A stretch of DNA of 64,000 nucleotides from Acanthopleura granulata (GCA_016165875.1 JABBOT010000030.1:1711484-1775483); one strand, 5' to 3'; positions 1-14,800 are shown, counted from the stretch's first letter. Numbers and translations: made by a program. Notes: generated from the letters alone by a model not told the origin.

Positions 1-1249
1 ATAAATTATACTCACGGGCAAAATTATTTTCCCCAATGTTAGCCAAGCAAACGAAATGTTAATATGTGATGCTATTTTGTTTTATTTTTCCTCGACATTT
101 AAAAACAAGGAATTAAAAGACCACGGAATACGAGCCTTAGTTTTCTCGTTTAATAGCAGGCATGGTATCCATTGCATACAATATTTTGATTTGATTCAGA
201 ATACATCATGTTCCCTTTCATATCCGCGACAGTGTGCGTTAAGATGCTAAAAGGGAGACGAATATATATTCAGAAGGAAAAATTACGTTACTGAAAAAAA
301 ACTGATATCACAAGTCATTTGCATTAATGTATCAGTAACAAGAGGATTATCTTTCTGGGAATATTGTTTACACGCATCGTAGTATTTTTGATGAAATGAA
401 ATGTAAGATTCATCAAATGAGAAAAAAATCTTTGATTTTTAGATTTGTACTTGTACGATTTGATTTGTAGCAAATTTTTAAAACCAGTTACCCACATTAT
501 AGTCACTAAAACCAGGCTATCTTCAACAGCCTGATAGTTATCAAATAATCACAGGAAACTGGCGAAATTCGGCCTCTGGTCAGTATATCTTTACAACTTA
601 CCAACAAGCAGCGTGCGCTTAAAAGTAAAGCACTCTCCGTCTTAAGCAAACTACTTACCCTAAAAAGATAACAAAACAAAAAAACACTCACCGTTTGTAA
701 CAAACGACTCACCGTCAATAGACAAGCACTCTTCAACAAAAACCTAATTTTCCCCCAAACCTTTAATGTTCACAAACAAATTACACAATTATACGATCAC
801 ATATATAAAGCCACCACATAATTTATTCCACGGAAAAGTCTGTTTCACAATACCGTGCAATCTGTCTTCTGTTTGTTCTCCGATCCTCTCTTTCAGAGAG
901 CGATACTCGTCTTTCTCCACACACTAAAAGCAAACACGTCCTGGTGTTTATTCACTAAACACCATGTTAATTGCGTAAAAACGTGTGCTTATTATAGCAA
1001 ACGTGTGCATAGTAAACACTATTATTGGACTGTTTGTTTATTCTGTTGGTTGAAAATATCCATCGCATTGTTTACCATTCGCGTCACATGTTTACTATGA
1101 TAAACACATCTCTCATTTCTTCAATTTCATATTGTTTTGTGACTAAATATCGGGGCTCGTTTATTAAGTGTATCAGGAATGTGTTTATTTTCCCATTTAC
1201 AAGGTAAATCCTTATTTACGTGTGCAGCAACTGCTGACCACACTGAATA

Positions 1250-1418
1250 AGTGGATCTCTCCGGCCGTACGCGGGAAGATCCAGCAGCAACCTGCGGATG
1301 CTAAGTGGGTTACCTCATGGCTTTGCCCGGTTTCGTCCCGCCATAATGCTGACCGCCGTCGTATAAATGAAATAGTCTTGAGTACGGCGTAAAAAACACC
1401 AATCAAATAAATATATAT
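1250..1418 (+). mobile_element. SINE family A, 5'-truncated copy
   Basis: The body CTCCGGCCGTACGCGGGAAG through ATAATGCTGACCGCCGTCGT to ACACCAATCAAATAAATATA is present; the tRNA-like head is missing. Frequent 5' truncation fits LINE-driven SINE copying. Confidence 0.85.
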
Positions 1419-1424
1419 ACATGT

Positions 1425-1765
1425 GTGTATGCTTGGGGTTGTACGTCTTACTTAGCAATTTTTAAGTCACGGGACGACCAGGGGTCCTTAGAATGTATAT
1501 ATGCTGTGTTCCCTTGTGGTAGGTCGACTCCAAAGTGCTGCCGCCACTGGAGCATCATGCCGAAGACACCAGACATTACATCCCACGCAGTAACACTATA
1601 CTGATACCAGACTGACCGGTCATGTTTCCTTGCTCTAACCTCTAAGTGCTGAGCACCAAGCGAGGCAGCAAGAAGTACCATTCTAATGTCTTTGGTATGA
1701 CCCGACCTGGGATTGATCCCGGATCTCCTGACCACGAGGCGGACGCTCTGACCAGTAGATCATCA
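1425..1765 (-). mobile_element. tRNA-derived SINE (family B)
   Basis: On the minus strand the copy starts with CTACTGGTCAGAGCGTCCGC (A-box-like), has a B-box-like GGGATCAATCCC, and continues through GGCATGATGCTCCAGTGGCG to a CCCAAGCATAC end. Related copies lie at about 6520-6830 and 55265-55710, which defines a family distinct from SINE A. Confidence 0.8.
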
Positions 1766-1833
1766 AATAAATAAAATAAAATAAACAAGTCGATCGTTTC
1801 ATCAATCACTAAAACTATATGTCTGTATTACAG

Positions 1834-4800
1834 GAAATGATCGGAGGACCACGTGGTTTGCTGGGCGCAGTTATAACGTCACGTGGCACTTGGGATACCC
1901 GCATCAGGTAAGTGAACATTTACCTGTTACTGAGTTTTCACTTATTAACACTAAGCTGCCTATGTCTCATGTATATACACTGTGACGTCGTTCCGTCTCA
2001 CAGTTAAGTTTTTATTCCAAGTCCTCTTATAAAGACAGCGTTGCTATTAGAAACCACGGCCTGTTTATACGACCCCCTATTATGGTGAGGTAAGCCCCAT
2101 GCAATTCTGTTATTGTGGCTGCCTTGTACAGGGAATTTGTAGGTTACCCCGATTTCACTGCCTGTTTGGCAAAAGTTCGTCAGTAACGTGCCAACGGTCG
2201 GTGGTTTACGGTGTGCACTCGCGTAACTGACCGTGATGTAAATATTGAGTATTGCGCAAAGCAAAACTGTCAAATAAGTATAGAAATATCTCCCAAGTCA
2301 GGCACTATTCAATCTAAACATCTCTGTATCGTATTCATGTTATTGTACCCACGCCATTTCAAACAACGTAATAACGACGTAAGGTTTTAATCTCGGGAGA
2401 CTATTAAAGGCAATTAATATTCATTAATGTGCCAATTAATAATGATTTCATTAATGATTTTAAATTAACATATGAGTTAAATTTTGCCGAGTCACAGTGG
2501 CCTGGAGTGAGAGAAGGTGTATGAGATTAGGTCGGTGTATGCATTGTCTACTGTTCTTTACTGGAATGGGTCAACAGGCCCTTGCCACATTATCTATACA
2601 CATAATAATTGCAAATGAATAAATTTGAGCCCACGGGCTAGCAGTTAACTGTTCCCGTTTTCAAAACATGGTCTCTAAGTAGCGATGCTTCCCATATGTA
2701 ATTATACCTACACTGTAAAATTACCAACGCCTAACGCGTTTAATGGGTGATTAACTTCAAACAAACGTGTTTAATAAATATACACACATATTTAAATATT
2801 AAACTTAAGTGTCTAGAACATGTATATACTTAGGCCTAAATTAAAATGCTATAGTACATGTGCTAACATGTACTATGATATATGTCACTTGTATATAAAT
2901 AAAACAACATCGGTGACAAAGTCTCACCTTGTTTTACTCCGACTGATTGGCTAAAGATGGTTAAGCGTAATGGAATAAAGTTTAGCATGTATGCTCATTA
3001 ACGTAATTCCTCTGTTATCTCCCACCTCATTTACATTACTCTTTTGTTGCAATGTGTTTGACACTCAAGGAAGGATAGTCGGGGGAATGTTACAGAAAAG
3101 CTGTGGTTATGGCTTCATAAATGACACCTCGTATCTGTGTATCACCTGTGTGTATAAAACGCTATGTAAAAAACCGTTGCACGAAGAACTGATTTTTATT
3201 CTATTCATCAGATAATATTTTAATGATTGGTAATATTTTACACACAATACAAGTGAGTTACACCTTTAGTTGGTATTATTTCAGTCATAAGATGAATCCG
3301 TTACAAAGTCAACATATGTGGCGGTATTTTACACATAATATAACTCAGTTACACATCCACGTGATTTTAGGGACCATTAGGAGAGCGTACGCTCACGTCT
3401 ATGCGTACGGGAACATGAACGTCGTGACGTCGCCTGCACGTGAGAAATATGATTGCTAGTGAATGATTCTGAAGACAATTAATAACTAAATGAAACAGAT
3501 AGGTGTGAAACAGTATAATAAATTGCTTCACAAAAATTGCTATAAGCATATTGCGATGAGCAAACAAAGAAGAAGGCTCCTTTACTACTTTTAAGGTTTG
3601 AATGACATAGGGATGAGTTATATTTACTGTCAGTTATTACGTGTAGTAGCGATGATAATTGCATGCAGTATCTTTCATGAAGTTCATTTAATATTGCATT
3701 TTTTTCACTACACTAACTAGAATTTATTTTTTTAAGAATTATTATTTATATACATTCAGTTGCTATTTTCATGAACATATTATTTACTGTTTTGCACTTC
3801 GAATCAAATGAAATAGATGATGCAAGATCAGTCCTATCAGAGACCTATGCCAAGTCGTAATACGAACTTAAAACATTACGTTCACATGCCTGTGATTTGA
3901 ATTAAGATATAAACAAACTTTTCCCACACATTGCCAGTCGTGGACGTTCATAGAAGTTTTGACGTTTTAGGAAGTTTTTAACATGTTCTCCTCTATTTTT
4001 TGGTCAAAGAAACGGTATGTATTTTTATGAAACTACGACATGGTGCTTTAAAAATAAACCTCATTGAAAGATATTGAGTATAGAGACACTGCAGAAAGGC
4101 ACGTGGTGCTCACCATTTTGGCATATGTCGGGAACGCACTCGAAATCCCCATATAAAGTGATGTGATTAACAAATTTGCTTTTCTAATGATCTATATACT
4201 TATAACATCGCTCAGATACAAACATACGTGGCAGTATTTCACACACAATACAATTCAGTTACACAACCATGCACGTGGTAATATTCGATTTATCACACAA
4301 CTCATAGTTTACGAGTAATAATAACTTTAAATAGTTAGAGAAATGTAGAATACATTTTTTCTTTTTTGGTTTTTTGCTCATTCACCTATAAACCTAACTG
4401 ACATGATGTAATTGGAACAAAAAATAGTCAGACAACTAACTAAATAAATAAGTAAATGAAATGTGTGTTCTGCATGTATTAAGACTGATGTGGTGTTAAC
4501 CCCCGGATATGATCATATACATGTTCACCATTTGTTTTTCTGGTTGATGCTGGACTTTGTTCTGACTGTGAGAATTCACCTGATGCAGTCTACATATGGG
4601 ATAAGCATGGTTCAGATTACTTATTATCATTTCTTTATTTATATATTGGTGTATTACGCTGCACTCATTGCAAGAATATTTCACCTACACGACGGCAATC
4701 GGCATTACGGGATGATGAAACCGGACAGTGTGCGGTGGGAACCCACGGCCATCAGCATATTGCTGGCAGATTTCCCCTAGTGCGACGGGTGAAGAAGCCA

Positions 4801-7800
4801 GTCTGAGCTTGACTTGAACTCACAGCCACTGTTGTTCAAAGCATACTGCAGCTTTCGCTATAGTAAAGACTTGTCAAAGCTTTTCAATATTAGCTCATAG
4901 CTGATATTTCTATCGGTCAGAGATAAGTGCATTGAGGACATCGTCGTATACGCGGAAATGTTCTTGTATTTCAAAGTGCTTTACTACCAGAATAACGTCG
5001 TATTCGCGAAAAATGAATTTCTGGACAAAAAATGGATTTTACAAATGTAAACACAACGCTTATGCGCCCCTGGGCGATTTTGGAATATTAAATTGTTGAT
5101 GTATGAAAAAACAACAACCACACTCTTAACTCTGATGACAACATCTGTCACGCTGATAAACACAATTCTCATACATGACATGCAAAAACAGACAGCTATG
5201 TTAATAAACATCTGTTCAGAAAGCCTCTATCCACACACCCAGGGCATCTTGACTCCGTTCAGCCATAAAACTGGTTACAGTACTTCATGAACTGTTTTGC
5301 TTCTTTGCAAAATGTTTATTCACGCATATTCGAACGGTCTTAGTCAGTGAAAACTGATAAATTGTACTTTTTATGAGACCCAACCAGTACTGTTTTGCCT
5401 TCCAAATCAAATTAAAAATGTGCTTAAACTGCACTGAAACTTTGTCCTTTTCGATACGGAAAATATGAGGAATTACGGTAACATTCTGGAGAAAGGCGTT
5501 GAAGAGCATTAAAAGAAAATACAATGCTGTGTACAACAGTTATAATGTTTAAGCCTATCAATATGAAATATCAACGGCATCAGTATTTGGTTTTCTTACT
5601 TCTTTGCATAACGCATTAACGGAGCGCAAGGACCCAGGAGCCTCTCACCAATGCGGTCGCTGTTAGTTCAAGTACAGATCTCGCATGCTGACCTCCTGTT
5701 TCGGTTGTTCGTACATGCAGAGCGGTCTGTCAGCAACGTGCGGATGATCGTGGGTTGCCCTCAGGCTGTGCCCAGTTTTCTCTCACCATATTTCTGGTCC
5801 CTGTCGTATATGTGAAGTATTCTTAAGTACCACGAAAAACGCCAGTCAAATAAATAAATGAATAAATAAAAAAATAAATAAATGAATTTATAATTCTATT
5901 TAGAGAGTAACACAAAAATACATATTACACAACACCAGGGCAGCGGTTCGTGACAGAGTTGTCATGGTGGTTGTCTTTGAATCGTTTGGACACACTACAT
6001 GAAGGTGTGATTTCAGACTAGGCCTTAGGCTTGAATTTGTAGATACCCAGGTTGCCACGGTCCGTTGGTCATTAGTGATAATAACGAAGCTCCTTTGCCT
6101 GACAGCACAGTGTAACGTTCATTGAAGGCCACTCGTCTTCCACAATTCAAAACTCTTAAAACGCTTCACGGCCTTTGGCAAAGCGGTCCACAGCCGTGCA
6201 GTCCATTCCGTCCTTTTTAGATCACGTCACACTTCTAGGTGCACACTTCTCTCCCATTATGTTGTGCATATCTGTGCGTCACGTGTGGGAAAGTTCGACT
6301 GTTACGTGCCAAAATCCAAAGTGCTTTACCCCGGGTATTACGGCTTCCTCCACCCATTAAGCCACACACAATGGTATAAATGAAAAATTCGTGGATGTTG
6401 TTGTCCATGTACTGTCAGTATGACTTTATAAACTCTGAAAAGGGTGGGCGGCGGGGAGGGGATGTTTAAATTCCCTGTTTAAGGCACAATTTGAACACAC
6501 ACTTCGAGAAATATGTATGTGTATGTATACTTGGGTTTAACGTCGTACTCAACATTTTTTTCAGTCATATGACGACAAGGAGTCCTTAGAATGCGTGTAT
6601 ATTGAGCCTTCTTGTGGAAGGGCGAGTTCATGCCGCCAAAGTGGTGCTGCCACTGGAGAATCATGCCGAAGACAGCAGACATGACACCCCACCCAGTTAT
6701 ATTATACTGATACCGCACCGACCAGTCCTGTTTTTTGTTCTTGCCTCTAAGTACTGAGCGCTAAGCGGGGCAGCAACAAGTATAATTTTGAAAGTCTTTG
6801 TTATGGCTCGAGCTGAATTTGACCCACTTCGAGAAAGATTGGAAGACAGCTACACTCAATCATAATGGGCTCAGGTTAGAATCTCGGCAGATCGGGATAC
6901 AACACTCAAAAAAATGTACACAAAATTCTGCCTTAAGCTTCAGTTCCACGAAAAAAAGAACAAAATTTCGATTTTTGGTTTATATGGACGCTTTAGCTCA
7001 TTTCCTTTGGAAAGAGAAAACCAGAGGTTTTCAGATCTTGAATAAAAACCATATTTCATACAATTTTTACACCTACGTTTTGAATAAACTTTCCGCCTTG
7101 TTATCCCATAGCCTGTGTATTTTGAATATCCTGTACATGTATTTTTAGGCCATAGCTTTCATACATGTTCCTAATCTTCCATGCATCGTGACAAGTTTAT
7201 CACGTACTCGTACTTGATATCGTTATAGAGGTTCTCCTATAAAATGTACGAGTGACCTACCCGTGCACTAGTGCATTTAAGCACAGTATATACAGAGGAT
7301 ATTTACGCAAGATGGCCAATGTTGCGATGAATGAGCTAAGTAGTGAGCCCAATCCTTTACAAGACCGCTCTCACACACGCACGATCACAAATCATTGCTC
7401 GCCAACCGTGCTTTTCAGGTCGTATCCTGGTCTTTTGTCATACCCATACATACTCAACATGCTTACATTTCTCTTGGTTCTAAATAACTAAGGTATACAT
7501 ACATGTACAGTCCCAAGGGAAAGGGATACGATTGTTGGCCAACCAAATGTTCTGAATAAGCTTTCAGTCCACACAATAGCCAGAATGTATGCATATCTTT
7601 TTTCCATTCATTGTGCTTTTAGATGAAGCAGGGTACCTTCCTTGTACGGCAGAGCGTTTGAGCCACCTTGAAATCCCAGATTTCTGCACATGGCGAACTA
7701 TTTATGTGGATTTATTTATTTATTTGTTTATTTATTTATTTATATGTTTGCTTCTACATTAATTTATTTGACAGGTGTTTTATATATCCCTCCAAACACC

Positions 7801-10400
7801 TGGCGACTCATTAGTGTACCTCAGAAAACACCAGGCCATAGCCTGACAGCATGTCAGTATACCTCAGCAAGCACCTGGCAACAAATCAGTGTACCTCAGC
7901 AAACACCTGGAGCCACTTCATTTTACAACAGCAACACCAGACAGCATATCAGTGTACCACAGAAAGCATGTCAGTGTACCACAACAAATACATGAGGGCA
8001 TATTTGTGTGCCACATCAAACACCACACAGCATGTCAGTGTACTTCAGCAAACACCACACAGCATGTCAGTGTACTTCAGCAAACACCACACAGCATGTC
8101 AGTGTACTTCAGCAAACGCCACACGGCATGTCAGTGTACCTCAGCAAACGCCTGACAGCATGCCAGTGTATCACATCAAACACCAGAAGGTATGTACCTT
8201 AGCAAACATCTGGCAGCATATCTGTCTACCACATCAAACAACAGACAGCATGGCAGTGTACCTTAGCGAACACCCAACAGTATTTTAATGTACGACAACA
8301 AACACCAGAAAGCATGCCAGTGTACCACATCGAACACCAGACAGCATGTCAAAGCCCCTGAGCAATCACCTAACAGCATGCCAGTGTACCTCAGTAAGCA
8401 TCTGACACCGAGTCAGTTTACCTTAGCAAACACCAGGCAGCATGTCAGTGTACCACAGCAAACACCAGACAGCATGTCAAGGTACCACGTCAAACACCAG
8501 ATCAGTGTACCACAGTAAACACCAATCAGCATGTCAGCGTAACACGGCAAACACCAGACAGCATGTCAAGGTACCACGTCAAACACCAGATAGCATATCA
8601 GTGTACCACAGTAAACACCAAACAGCATGTCAGCGTAACACGGCAAAACACCCGACAGCATGTCAAGGCATCACGTCAAACACCAGATCAGTGTACCACA
8701 GCAAACACCAGGCAGCATGTCAAGGTACCACGTCAAACACCAGATCAGTGTACCACAGCAAACACCAGGCAGCATGTCAAGGTACCACGTCAAACACCAG
8801 ATACCATATCAGTGTACCACAGTAAACACCAAACAGCATGTCAGCGTAACACGGCAAAACACCCGACAGCATGTCAAGGCATCACGTCAAACACCAGATA
8901 GCATATCAGTGTATCACATCAAATATCAGACAGTATATTATTGACCCTCAGGAAACACCATAAACCAAGTAAGTCTGGCAATATTTTGCTTAGTGGCAAA
9001 CACATCCACTGGAAGGTGCCGTGTCAAAATACCATGATTGTGCGGGTGGGGAGGGGGTTGGTTGTTTTCTTGTATCTTCGCCCTGCTTCCTAGTGCAACG
9101 AGACTTTAAATATGCATTCTGAGCACAGTAATTTATTTGCATGTTTTATTTGGTATTTAATGCCCTAACAAAATATTTTACGACGGTGGTAAAACCTTTC
9201 TCGGGTGCCCGGAATAAACCACAGACGATTGGCAAATTACTAGTAGTAAGTTCCACGCGTGATGCACACCATCACGATGATAGACAAACCCTCCAGGCAA
9301 CTTCATGTAAGGCGCCCTGGATAGCTTCTTGCCAAAAAGGCACTGGCACTAATGAAAGCAGAGAAATCTCTGGAATAGTACAGAACTCACTTATTATATG
9401 ATATAAACTTATTATATGTTTTATCAAAGTCTTTCCTTCTGAATAAGCAGCAAAACACGCGAGTCTCACCACTGACCTTTAACCTTTGCGCTTCAGGGCG
9501 GATTTAACTTGGATCTACTCCAAGAAACGGCGGGGAATCAATTCTACATGGTCCTTCAACTGACCACATCTACGTGGATCTCGGGAGATACCACGTGAGT
9601 TCCACTCAATCTTCTCAAATATTCTCAGCCATTTCTATGTGAGAACTTAATTTATCTGTGACTGGACATCGCATTGTTTACTTGATTTAGATCCTGACTA
9701 GTCCAAGTCAATTATATAATACCAGTCCCGAAAAATATCTTAGTGGTCATTGCTTGTATTACACCTTCACTGAACTTTTGGATTTATTTTCTGATTACAT
9801 TTTTAAAATTCAGTCTGTATGTGAAGATTTTTTTATTGCATATATATATATATATATACTCTTTCAACAATGAAATGCTCATGTACGATATATATGTTGG
9901 TAAAACCAAATGTCACCATCTACTGTGAGCAACCGCCTGTGAGCTGGTGTTATGGCTGAATGAGATTCCAGATTCCTGCTTATTTCATGATTGCTGATGA
10001 TTCGGATTTGTCACCATGTATTAAAGTTGGCTGAAAATGACGTTGGGTTGAGCTAATGATACAGCTTTTAACAAAACAGATTCTTGAAAGTGAAAATTCA
10101 ACTTACAGTATGCGTTACTCTTTTGACCACCGGTACATAGTAGGGGGCAGTAATGCAAAACTTATCCTAGGACTATTCACGGGGAACTTCTATGATTTAC
10201 ATCATAATTAAATTAAGTGTTGGTGTTGTGCTTTATGATTTGTGTTTAGCTACTGTATTGTCCTGATAGCGGATGGCAAAGATTATAATCTTGTTTCGCT
10301 GCTGTGTATTGCCAACAGAATATGCTAAAATAAGCTTTAACATTTACCATATATATATATATATATATATATAAAAGCTAAATAAGCTTTAACATTTACC

Positions 10401-10431
<31 letters not shown>

Positions 10432-11864
10432 TGTAAATAAGGTTTAACATTTGCCATATATATATATGGTAAATGTTAAAGCTTATTTACAAGCGTTTTC
10501 CGTTCAGTTTCCGTATGTTAGGAATAGCATATGGAAATTTTATAAGCTTTTCTGTTCAGCTCCTATGTATTAGGAACACATATGATAAATATTATTAGCT
10601 TGTCTGTTTTTCGCTGTATTAAAGAGAGCATTGGCAGTGTAAACGTTACGCTTGTCTGTTCAGCTCCTTGGCATAAGTAATAAATCACAAATACCAAGAA
10701 AATATTAAGCTTCTCTGTTCACCTCATATGTATTTGGGATAGCTTACCTGTTAAAGGAGAAAACAACGTAAATTGTCGTAAAGAGAATAAGATTTGAAAA
10801 TTTAAAAACACCACCTGATACTTATTTAGATGTTCTCGAAGAAACATATTCATCATCGTCGAAAGCTCATATATCTATACTCCGACACTTATCCAATGCT
10901 GGCTGATGAACAGGAATCGAGCCCTGCGCGATCCAGCGGTGAAATATCAAGCCGGGATTCTTTTCGACTGTATTCGATATGCTGCAGCCAGAATCTGCAC
11001 ACTCTGGCATCCTGCCAGCTCTTTGTTCTTGTCTGTGCACAAAAGTCAGCAGCCAACCGTCCGTAATCGAGTTAAATTCGCATCCGTATAGGAGTAGAGA
11101 TATGTACATTTTAAAGATAGAATGGCAATGATTTAAGGGCCCGATTCATGTCACATCCATTAATCGGGCTTTACATAATCCTTCATTCTGATTGATCAAA
11201 GTTATTTTGACCGTTACGTCCCCTTTTACATGGAGGTATTTATTGTTCGCTATTGAGTGTATGTTATGACCTACCATGTGGGCCTACATACCCAGCCACG
11301 GAATCATTAGGACTCTTTTGAAGATGAAGGCATGATTACAGACAGCTGCAGTACACGGGTGATTTGTCGATAGACTTCACCTGTAACAACTGTACCCTCA
11401 AAGTGATATAGGGGGCCTCCGTGACCGAGGAGGTTAGCGCTCCAACGCGGCGTAATGGCCCATGTGCTTCTCACCAATGCGGTCTCTGAGTTCAAGCCCA
11501 GCTCAGACTGGCTTCCTCTCCGGTTGTACGTGGGAAGTTTCGCCAGCAACCTGCGGATGATCGTAGGTTTCCGTGGGTTTTGCCCAGTTTCCTCCCACCA
11601 TAATGCTTAACGCCTTCGTATAAGTTACTTATATACTTGAAATATACTTGACTACGACGTTAAACACCAAATAATTAAATAAATAAATATTTAAATAAAT
11701 AAACCAAAGTGATATATTCTTTATCTGCAGACAGCAGCAGTACACAGTGGACTTGCCGTCAGACCTCACCTGTGATAACTGCACACTCAGGTTCAGACGG
11801 CAAGCTTTGGAATGGGGAAGTAGTTACACTTTCTGGTCATGCGCAGACGTGGATGTACTCCCCG
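1834..11864 (+). CDS. Three exons of an extracellular beta-rich module (LPMO-like C-terminal part)
   Basis: Exons 1834-1907, 9497-9594 and 11731-11864 read through a segment containing [13 protein letters not shown], then a [15 protein letters not shown] stretch and a terminal FWSCADVDV. The paired C-x-x-C followed by W-S-C-A-D-V recalls the C-terminal part of lytic polysaccharide monooxygenase or chitin-binding-type extracellular modules. The N-terminal histidine that would define a copper site lies outside the window, so enzymatic activity cannot be judged. The 1834 exon has two leading bases and ends in phase 0; the others follow without a break. The first intron is 7.6 kb and holds SINEs and a 32-bp minisatellite. 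The family assignment is weak; the exon structure is well supported by phase and by the conserved cysteines. Confidence 0.7.
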
Positions 11865-14800
11865 GTAAGTTTCACTATCAAATTCATCACCATTCCCACC
11901 GGTTCTCTCCAATTTTTTATGTCATTCTATAAAAAAACTTCGGGGCTAAATGTGTTTGGATTCAGCACTATTTTTCTACCTTGGTTTTGATTTATTTATT
12001 TGATTGGTGTTTTACGTCGAACTTAAGAACATTTCACTTATGCGAGGGCAACCTACATTAAGGTTGGAGAAAACCAGACAGGGAAAACCCACGACCAACC
12101 ACAGGTTGCTGGAGGACTTTCCCAGGTACGGCAGGAGAGAAGGCCAGCGTGAGCTGGACTTGAACTCACAGAGACCACATTAACGAGAGGCACCTGGATA
12201 ATTAAATCGCGCTGATGCCCAATCCACGGAGCCCCCATGGTTTTGAGGAGCGTTTTGGTTTTGGGGAAAGTTTTGGTTTTGACGAGAGTTTTGGTTTTGA
12301 CAGAGCTTTCACTGGAATAAGACACTTTACCGTAGCACTTTTCACTTTTACCTGTCTTTATAGTGCCTTATTGCCTGCGTGGGAAAACTTCTGTTTTGAT
12401 TTGCTCTGTTTATTTTTGTTTTCTCTAGTCATCAGTAATAGTCGCCCTTGTAATAGTGAAATATTCTTGAACGTGGTGTTTTTACACAACGACCAAGTAC
12501 AAAAAAGAAATAAATGACTGGACGAACAAATGAAGAAAGAAAGAAATAAAAGTAACCTGAAGTAAGCGAGTCCGTATAAATGAAGCTGAAGAACTCGTGA
12601 AAAAGACAAATTTCGTTTCAAATTTTTTGCCGCTGCACTGGGTATTTCTGTTTAAAATCTTAGTGCCCTTCCATTTGTTTATTCTTTGAATCACAGTGAC
12701 GTTCACTTTGTTTATCCTTTAAATTTTAATACCGGTCCGTTTGTTTGAATATTAATGCCGTCCTGCTTGTTTCTACCTTACATCTTAGTGCATCGTTTTG
12801 TTTTTGCATTAAACCCTAGTGTGAGGCCATTTGTTTTTTGGCTTTAAATTTTACTGCCGCTCTATCTTTTTCTGTCCCCAATGTTACTTACGCTGTCTTT
12901 TATGACTGTTACAGCCTCTGCCTTTGCACCAGACTGTTCCGGCCACGGCACCTATGATTTCGAGACTGGACAGTGTCAGTGTAAAAGATTGTTCTCCGGT
13001 GACAGATGTCAGCATAAAGGTAAGCAAACTTATCTTATAATCTACATCCACAGAAAAAAACGTAAGGAACAGAATCTAATCGTCTACAGCAACAGCGAAG
13101 AGGGTAAACAATATCATCTTTTTGTCCTCATCCACAGCAAAGCATGTCAGCAATATTATCCTATCCACAGCAAAGTAGGTAAGCAAAATAATCTCATTGT
13201 CTACATCGAAAGCAATGAAGGTAAGGAACATAATCGTAGTGTCTACATCCACAGCAAAGCAGGTAAACAACGTTACCTTATTGTCTACATTCACAGCTAT
13301 GAATTAACCCAAAATTATGATATTGCCGACATTGACAACAAAGTAGGTAAGCAACGTCTTCTTATTGTCTACATACTCAACAGAGGAGGTAAGTGACGTC
13401 TTATTGTCTACATCAAAAGCAAAGGATGTACGCCACATTATCTTATCATCTACATCCACAGCAAGAAATGTGAATAACCTCATCCTATGATATATATATA
13501 TATATATATATACACCTGCGTCGGAGATGTTACTCCCAAATTGCTGTTCCACAAATATTGATCATCTGATTTGCTGTCTAGTTTAAAAACTCTGCCCTGA
13601 TGGCTTACCTATGGTATGGGCGTCTTTTGTAACTGGTAGTCTAATATTTAGCCGTGTTCCTTTGACATTCTTTACACACATGTTGAGAGCATTATTAAGT
13701 CAAAAACAATACGTAAGACTATATAATCTTTACAAAGTAAAACTCTGCAACGAATTCTAGTAGAAATATTACAAACTTATCCAGTTCGACTTTCCTCTTT
13801 CTGCACCCGTGTCCGTAACCCACCAAAGGTTGGTGGTTTACCCAGGACATTCCGGTTTTCCCCACCCAAAGTGAACAGTATAAGTGAATAACTGTCCTGA
13901 GTATGGTGTTAAACAACAACCAGTCAATCAGCCAGTCAGTCTGTCAATAAATTCTGTTTCTGCTGACCCCTTAGACACCTGCTGGATGGACACGGATTGC
14001 TTGGGCGGCGGTCAATGCGTGGACATCCAGGCCACTTCCTTCCCCAGATATGTCTGTTACTGCCCTCTTGGACGCTTTGGGGAAATGTGTGAATTTGGTA
14101 AGTGTGTTGGAGAAGACCTTGTGGTGGAGGGGCGGAGGACGTTTGAATTTGGTTAGCATGTGGGTGACGGCTTTATGATAGAAAAGGTGGACTGTGAATT
14201 TAGTAAGAGTGTTAGTGAAAACCTTGTGGTGGAGTTAGGGTCGTTGAAGGCCTAATGATAGAGGGGGCGTGTGAATTTGGTAAGAGTGCGGGTGATTGCC
14301 TTGTGGTGGATGGGGCGTGTGAATTTGGTAAGGGTGTGGATGAAGGCCTTGCGGTGAAGGTGGGTGGGAGGGGTGAATTTTGGTGAGTGTGTATTGGGGT
14401 TTGTTCAGAGTTTATTTCCGGGGTTTGTCTCTTACTAACCCCTGGTCGTATCGGACGAGCTCTTGTTGAACTCGCTGCCGATGAGGAAGGCTGCTGGTCA
14501 GTTGAGTCACTGTGTGACCACAACGTAGCATTTTGAGTAAATCTAGACCAGTCACATGTAATTAATTGCGGCTGACATCACTGTGATCTTTTGTTGTTAA
14601 ATAATTTCAATTAAGTGATGGATCATGGGGTCGTGTTAGTTTCGGGGTCGTGTTAGTTTCTTGTATTTAAGCATTTACATGAATATTTAGAATGAAACAT
14701 GAGATAAATGAACTAAAGACCCGATTTCTGTTGCCAACTATCACACTACTCTGGTTACAATGGTTTTATATCTCCGTGCTGTAACCTTTTATTTAATGTT

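Noticed and set aside
7690..8944. Overlapping plus-strand frames with [13 protein letters not shown] repeats
   Set aside because: Products of the 32-bp minisatellite; no splice context or start that would connect them to a gene.
7800..8945. CRISPR-like regular array
   Set aside because: Units are directly adjacent without unique spacers, and the context is a eukaryotic intron. The same holds for the 22-, 46- and 52-bp arrays.
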